A stretch of DNA of 64,000 nt, taken from Nocardia flavorosea NBRC 108225. GTDB taxonomy: Bacteria; Actinomycetota; Actinomycetes; Mycobacteriales; Mycobacteriaceae. Positions 60,404-64,000 of the stretch are shown piece after piece. Position 1 is the first letter of the stretch. Every line of letters begins with the position of its first letter. The stretch is from positions 531,015 through 595,014 of the forward strand of contig NZ_BDCG01000012.1 of NCBI RefSeq assembly GCF_001613385.1. The letters run 5' to 3'. Position numbers and translations under genes: made by a program. The notes beneath the pieces were generated by a model that saw only the letters and a program-made list of their open reading frames with translations, made no database searches and was not told the origin of the DNA.

Positions 60404-61303
60404 CTATCGGATTTCCGACCGGGGCGCGCGTACCCTCAACGCCCGATCCGGCCGTGCGTCCAGTTCATTCCGGACGGTGGTGGGGTCGCCGGTATCGCAG
60501 GGCACCGGCGCACTGTTCAACGCTGCCAGGCTGCCGGCGATGTAGGTCGGCCACCGGTGCGTGGGCAACCCGGTCAGTTCCTCGATCGTGCTGACGCCTG
60601 TCAGAACCAGCAGTGAGTCCACCGCCACGTTCTCGGCACCGTCGATATCGGTGTCGAGCCGGTCGCCCACCACCAGCGCGGCGCGGGTCCCGGCCCGGTC
60701 CAAGGCGTTCTCCAGCAGCGGAGCATAGGGTTTGCCCGCCACCACCGGTTCCCGGTCCGAGGCGGCGCGCAATGCCGCGACCATGGCCCCGTTTCCGGGC
60801 GCCAGGCCTCGTTCGTTCGGCAACGTCCGGTCGGTGTTCGCAGCCACCCACACCGCGCCCGCCCGCAGTGCGTACGACGCTTCGGCCAGATCCGGCCACG
60901 CGGTCTGCGGGGAATGTCCCTGCACCACCGCCGCCACGGATCCCGTGGCCCGGCGCACCGGCTGCAACCCCGCCGCCTTCACCTCGGCCGCCAGGTCGTC
61001 GGTACCGACGACCAGCACTTCCGCTCCCTGCTCGACCCGGCCGGCGAGCAGCCGCACCGCGGCCTGCGCACTGGTCACCACATCGGTTTCCGCAGCCGGG
61101 TACCCCATTTCGGCAAGGTGAGCGGCCACCGAGCCCGCCGCCCGGCTCGCATTATTGGTGACGTAGACCAGCCGCTGCCCCCCACCGGCCAGTTCCGCCG
61201 GCCCGCCCTCGACCACCGCGGACCCGCGATACAGCGTCCCGTCCAGATCCAGCAGCAGCGCCTCGTATCCGTCCCGCAACCGCATTTCACTCACATCCCG
61301 CAC
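60404..61303 (-). CDS. HAD-IIA family phosphatase (Rv1692-like, glycerol-3-phosphate phosphatase)
   Basis: 299 residues if started at GTG 61303; GTG 61294 and ATG 61285 are alternatives. HAD motifs: LLLDLDGTLYRG (nucleophile Asp), VYVTNNASR, VAGKPYAPLL and VVGDRLDTDIDGA. The M. tuberculosis homologue Rv1692 dephosphorylates glycerol-3-phosphate during lipid turnover. The last 40 residues after the HAD core are less conserved. An 8-bp tandem repeat lies just upstream, in or near the promoter. Confidence 0.9.
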   Translation of the reverse strand: MRDVSEMRLRDGYEALLLDLDGTLYRGSAVVEGGPAELAGGGQRLVYVTNNASRAAGSVAAHLAEMGYPAAETDVVTSAQAAVRLLAGRVEQGAEVLVVGTDDLAAEVKAAGLQPVRRATGSVAAVVQGHSPQTAWPDLAEASYALRAGAVWVAANTDRTLPNERGLAPGNGAMVAALRAASDREPVVAGKPYAPLLENALDRAGTRAALVVGDRLDTDIDGAENVAVDSLLVLTGVSTIEELTGLPTHRWPTYIAGSLAALNSAPVPCDTGDPTTVRNELDARPDRALRVRAPRSEIR

Positions 61304-61350
61304 ACTCGGACCCTACGTCCTCCGCCTACACCACCCGACGGGCACTCCAC

Positions 61351-61446
61351 GCACGGACGCACGGACGCACGGACGCACGGACGCACGGACGCACGGACGC
61401 ACGGACGCACGGACGCACGGACGCACGGACGCACGGACGCACGGAC
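61351..61446. repeat. Perfect tandem repeat: 12 copies of GCACGGAC
   Basis: Twelve exact copies of the 8-bp unit GCACGGAC, followed by a partial GC, 48 bases upstream of the HAD phosphatase start and about 130 before the GyrI-like gene. The unit is not a multiple of three and lies outside genes. Such arrays change copy number by slippage and could alter promoter spacing. Confidence 0.95.
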
Positions 61447-61577
61447 GCGAGAATGGTCGCAGGTCGCAGATCCCGCGACCCGCACGGCGATGATTCTGCG
61501 CGAAGAACAGCGTCCTAACAGCGACACCTACGCGGTCGCGATCCGCGCGACCGCGCTATCCCCGGCGTGGAGGACAT

Positions 61578-62063
61578 GTGGCCGACGACCCCCTTGCTCA
61601 GAGCACCGAACCGGATCTTCTGGACGTCGCCGAAGTGAATCTCGCGGTGGTCCACGGCCGAGTACCTCCGGACGAGATTCCGAATTTTTTCGATCACTCA
61701 TTCGGACGTCTCGCCGCTGTTCTCGACACTCAGGATGCGAGTATCACCGGCCCCGCGTTGGCGATCTACGGCACCGTCGGCGGACAAGCCATGGAAATCA
61801 CCGTGGGTTTCCCGGTCGATCGTCTGATTCGGCCGGACGCAGACGTCGTACCCGGCGTGCTCCCCTCGGGGCGAACAGCTCGCCTCGTGCACTCTGGGTC
61901 CTTCGACGGACTGGACCGGAGCTGGGATCGGCTGCACTCCTGGATCACCGCCCGCGACCTCACTCCCGGCACCAGATGGGAGGTCTACGTCACCGAGCCG
62001 AACCCCCATATGGACCCCGCCGATCTGCGCACCGAACTCAACTGGTCCATCACACCGGCATGA
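61578..62063 (+). CDS. GyrI-like small-molecule-binding domain protein
   Basis: 161 residues from GTG at 61578, with GGAGGACAT upstream. The GyrI/AraC effector-binding fold is indicated by VNLAVVHGRVPPDEIPNFFD, GPALAIYGTVGGQ, GRTARLVHSGSFDGLDRSWD and the C-terminal WEVYVTEPNPH. There is no DNA-binding domain. Stand-alone members bind or hydrolyse small toxic molecules. It is on the plus strand inside the conserved minus-strand block, between the HAD and TPR genes. Confidence 0.87.
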   Translation: MADDPLAQSTEPDLLDVAEVNLAVVHGRVPPDEIPNFFDHSFGRLAAVLDTQDASITGPALAIYGTVGGQAMEITVGFPVDRLIRPDADVVPGVLPSGRTARLVHSGSFDGLDRSWDRLHSWITARDLTPGTRWEVYVTEPNPHMDPADLRTELNWSITPA

Positions 62064-62445
62064 TCCCCGGCCCGACACAGAGGGACGCCGGACCGCTGTC
62101 ACCTTTCCGACGGGCCGGCTCCGTGCCGAAGCATCCGGGCGCACTGCACACAACGTTGCTTTGTCCGGCCCATCCGTTCGGCTCGGCAGGCTTCCGGCAG
62201 CGGAGATTCCGAAGCGAGCGCTGCGCCGCGATCACGCATCGGCGTGGACGCCCCGCTTCGTAGCTCCCGGCGAATCCGGGGCTCCCGCCGAACTCGGGGG
62301 GCTCCGGGTCCCGCTGTCGGCCATAATGCCCCGGCTTCGGCAGCCCTGTCACGCCCTCGGGTGAGGAGTCGACGTCACAAAAGGCCCGCGGCAGATCGCC
62401 GACGGCCGAGGTGTCCGGGAGAACGCGACATCGGCCGCTCCGTTA
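62064..62445. other. Intergenic region between convergent GyrI-like and TPR genes
   Basis: 382 bases without a convincing gene; no strong hairpin or repeat found. Confidence 0.4.
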
Positions 62446-63870
62446 TCAGAATCCCCCGGTCAACTCAGCTGCGCGCTCTTCGGCATCGGTTTCACCATCG
62501 AGATCAGCGGCCGCGGCGTTGAAGAACCAGGTCAGGCCTTCATCGGTACGCCCGGCGGCGACCAGCGCGTCGGCGTAGGCGTAGAACAACCGCGCGGGCC
62601 CGGATCCGGTCCGGGCCGGATCCAGGCCGGAGGTCTGCAAGGTGACCACGGCCTGGTCGTACTCTCCCAGATCCATCCGCGCACCCGCGACCACGATACG
62701 GAGCTCGATCGCGTCGTCGCCGGTCAGTGACCGGGCTTCGTCGCTGCGGCCGATCTCGATCGCGCGCTCGGGCCTCCCCAGTCCGCGTTCGCAGTCGGCC
62801 ATGACGGCGAGCAGCCCCGCGCCGCCGGCCATCCGCCGCGCAGCACGCAGCTCCGACAATGCCTCGGCCCACTCACCGGCGTGGTAGGCCACTACGCCGG
62901 CGGTCTCCCGGACCACCGCGATCCGGCCCGCCCGCTGCCGTGCGGCCCGCGCGTGCGCCAGGGCAAGTCGCGGATCGTCGTCGAGTAGCTGCGCCGCCAT
63001 GGCCAGATGACGTGCCACGGTTTCCGCATTGCCCTTATCGAGACTGAGCAGATCGCGCCGGATGGTGGAATCCAGATCACTGGCCTGGACGTTCTCGGGC
63101 AGATCCGGTTCGTCCGGACGCGGTGGCCGGCGGTCGGCTCCCCGGGCAGCGCCCTCGCCGCCCCGACGGCGCGGGCCGCCCGGAACACCGTCCTGAGAAG
63201 GGCCCGACGATGCGCCCGTCCCGTAACCCCGGCCGGCTCCGCGGTCAGCGCGGTCGGTCCCGCCCCGGGAACCGAACCGGCGGTCATCGGAACCGGCTCG
63301 CGGCCCACTGCGCCCGTCGAAGTCACGCCGCCCGCGGTCGCTACCGGATTTGTCGGTGCGATCCGATGGTCGATAATCGCTTCGCTCCCGAGGTCCGCGG
63401 CCGGGCTCCCCGCCGGCCCTGGCTCCACGACCGCCGAAGCCCCGTGCTTCGTCGCGTCCGCCGCGCGGGCCTTCGCCGTATCGCCCGCCGCGTGAATCCT
63501 CGGTGCGGAAACGGCCACGATCATCCGAACCACCGGATTTTTTGCCACGTTCTCCCGCAGGCCCCGGCCGTTCCGGGCGGCCCCGATCGGCGCGGAATGA
63601 GCCACGGTTGTCCTCGCCTCCACTGCCGCCCGCCGTTCCGGGCCTGTCGCGACGGTCCCGCGGACCCGCGCTCCGATCATCTCTGGGCGCGCCGGATGAG
63701 CCGGCCTCACGCCGGAAACTTCCCCGTCCACCGCCGGACGGCCGACCGTCCTCGGGTTTCTCGCTGCCGGAACGGGGCGCATCCGCGCCCTCACCGTTGC
63801 GCCGGAACCCGTTACCCGCCCCGGAAGAATTACGCCGGAACGGTTTCCGGCCATCGCTCTGTTCCGGCAC
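62446..63870 (-). CDS. TPR-type protein with long RG-rich disordered N-terminus (Rv1691-like)
   Basis: 474 residues from GTG at 63870, with GAGAGAGGG upstream; ATG at 63933 is a less likely start. Residues 1-255 are a hydrophilic Arg/Gly/Asp-rich low-complexity region (RGG-like units such as RGSFRRE and RGGRYGEG). The C-terminal 215 residues are helical tetratricopeptide-like repeats (LALAHARAARQRAGRIAVVR, VVAYHAGEWAEALSELRAAR, ADCERGLGRPERAIEIGRSD). Mycobacterial Rv1691 occupies the same place. A role in binding RNA or protein partners is inferred only from composition. Confidence 0.88.
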   Translation of the reverse strand: MPEQSDGRKPFRRNSSGAGNGFRRNGEGADAPRSGSEKPEDGRPSGGGRGSFRREAGSSGAPRDDRSAGPRDRRDRPGTAGGSGGEDNRGSFRADRGRPERPGPAGERGKKSGGSDDRGRFRTEDSRGGRYGEGPRGGRDEARGFGGRGARAGGEPGRGPRERSDYRPSDRTDKSGSDRGRRDFDGRSGPRAGSDDRRFGSRGGTDRADRGAGRGYGTGASSGPSQDGVPGGPRRRGGEGAARGADRRPPRPDEPDLPENVQASDLDSTIRRDLLSLDKGNAETVARHLAMAAQLLDDDPRLALAHARAARQRAGRIAVVRETAGVVAYHAGEWAEALSELRAARRMAGGAGLLAVMADCERGLGRPERAIEIGRSDEARSLTGDDAIELRIVVAGARMDLGEYDQAVVTLQTSGLDPARTGSGPARLFYAYADALVAAGRTDEGLTWFFNAAAADLDGETDAEERAAELTGGF

Positions 63871-63964
63871 GGCGGATCCCTCTCTCAAATGGAAATCAGG
63901 TGAATCGATAACGGTGAGCATGTACTCACACAAGTCTAACGGGTCGAAATCCCGTACAGAAACG

Positions 63965-63999
63965 ACGAAAGGGGACCCAGAATCTGGATCCCCTTTCGT
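63965..63999 (-). terminator. Strong terminator hairpin at the right edge
   Basis: A 16-position stem (ACGAAAGGGGA with TCCCCTTTCGT, one C-A mismatch, then CCAG/CTGG) closes an AAT loop. Read on the minus strand it is followed by CGTTTCTGT, a T-rich tail, so it should end a transcript entering from the right of the window. Confidence 0.7.
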
Positions 64000-64000
64000 G

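Noticed and set aside
61351..61446. CRISPR-like array
   Set aside because: Eight-base head-to-tail repeats without spacers; a simple tandem repeat.
63914..63955. tRNA-like pair of small stem-loops (GTGAG/CTCAC and ACGGG-7-CCCGT)
   Set aside because: The loop lacks the TTC of a T-loop, and no acceptor or D-stem partners can be found at tRNA spacing on either strand.

Overview
The window comes from a very GC-rich actinomycete of the mycolic-acid group, most likely Nocardia or a close relative. Evidence: strong third-position G/C, many GTG starts, ATGA/GTGA/TGATG junctions, a YrbE-type Mce permease, an MmpL transporter, an EthR-like regulator, and an unbroken minus-strand block (der-cmk-rluB-scpB-scpA-parA ... 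xerD-nudix-pyrG-steA-recN-nadK-tlyA-HAD-TPR) that matches the gene order I know from Mycobacterium tuberculosis around Rv1691-Rv1713. The genus is inferred, not proven.

Left edge to 10.4 kb: a truncated yrbE on the minus strand, then a TetR regulator with a coupled conserved protein, divergent from a plus-strand catabolic-looking cluster. The cluster encodes an amidohydrolase, an M24 peptidase-fold enzyme, a second M24 protein lacking all its metal ligands, an enoyl-CoA hydratase-like protein, and an 866-residue twin CaiB/BaiF CoA-transferase in which only the C-terminal half keeps the catalytic Asp. Its substrate is unknown.

10.4-30 kb: accessory genes in small units. These are a DJ-1/PfpI protein with a MarR regulator behind a double palindrome, an SDR, an alpha/beta hydrolase, a NERD-like membrane protein, a sodium:solute symporter with a small partner, an L,D-transpeptidase, a two-gene unit of unknown function, a flavin monooxygenase/EthR-like TetR/hydrolase operon divergent from a zinc alcohol dehydrogenase, and an MmpL transporter divergent from its TetR regulator.

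30-43 kb: a stress island. rsbW-sigF and a variant STAS protein lie next to flavodoxin, haem-oxygenase-like diiron protein, PrmC-like methyltransferase and CDGSH genes, then nucleotidyltransferase-BON-metallophosphoesterase and csbD. Five places in this stretch carry a GTTT-like/N15/GGGTA-like pair resembling SigF-type promoters, including one ahead of rsbW-sigF. The region may therefore be a local regulon of this sigma factor.

43-64 kb: the conserved housekeeping block, nearly all on the minus strand. It covers ribosome and rRNA modification (der, rluB, tlyA), chromosome partition (scpA, scpB, parA, xerD), nucleotide and NAD metabolism (cmk, pyrG, nadK, ADP-ribose Nudix), DNA repair (recN) and cell separation (steA). 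The steB/mctB gene expected beside steA is absent, and two plus-strand genes (SRPBCC, GyrI-like) and one poorly preserved membrane gene are interspersed. A perfect 12-copy 8-bp repeat lies upstream of the HAD phosphatase gene, and a strong hairpin sits at the right edge. No rRNA, tRNA, CRISPR array, insertion sequence or prophage was seen.
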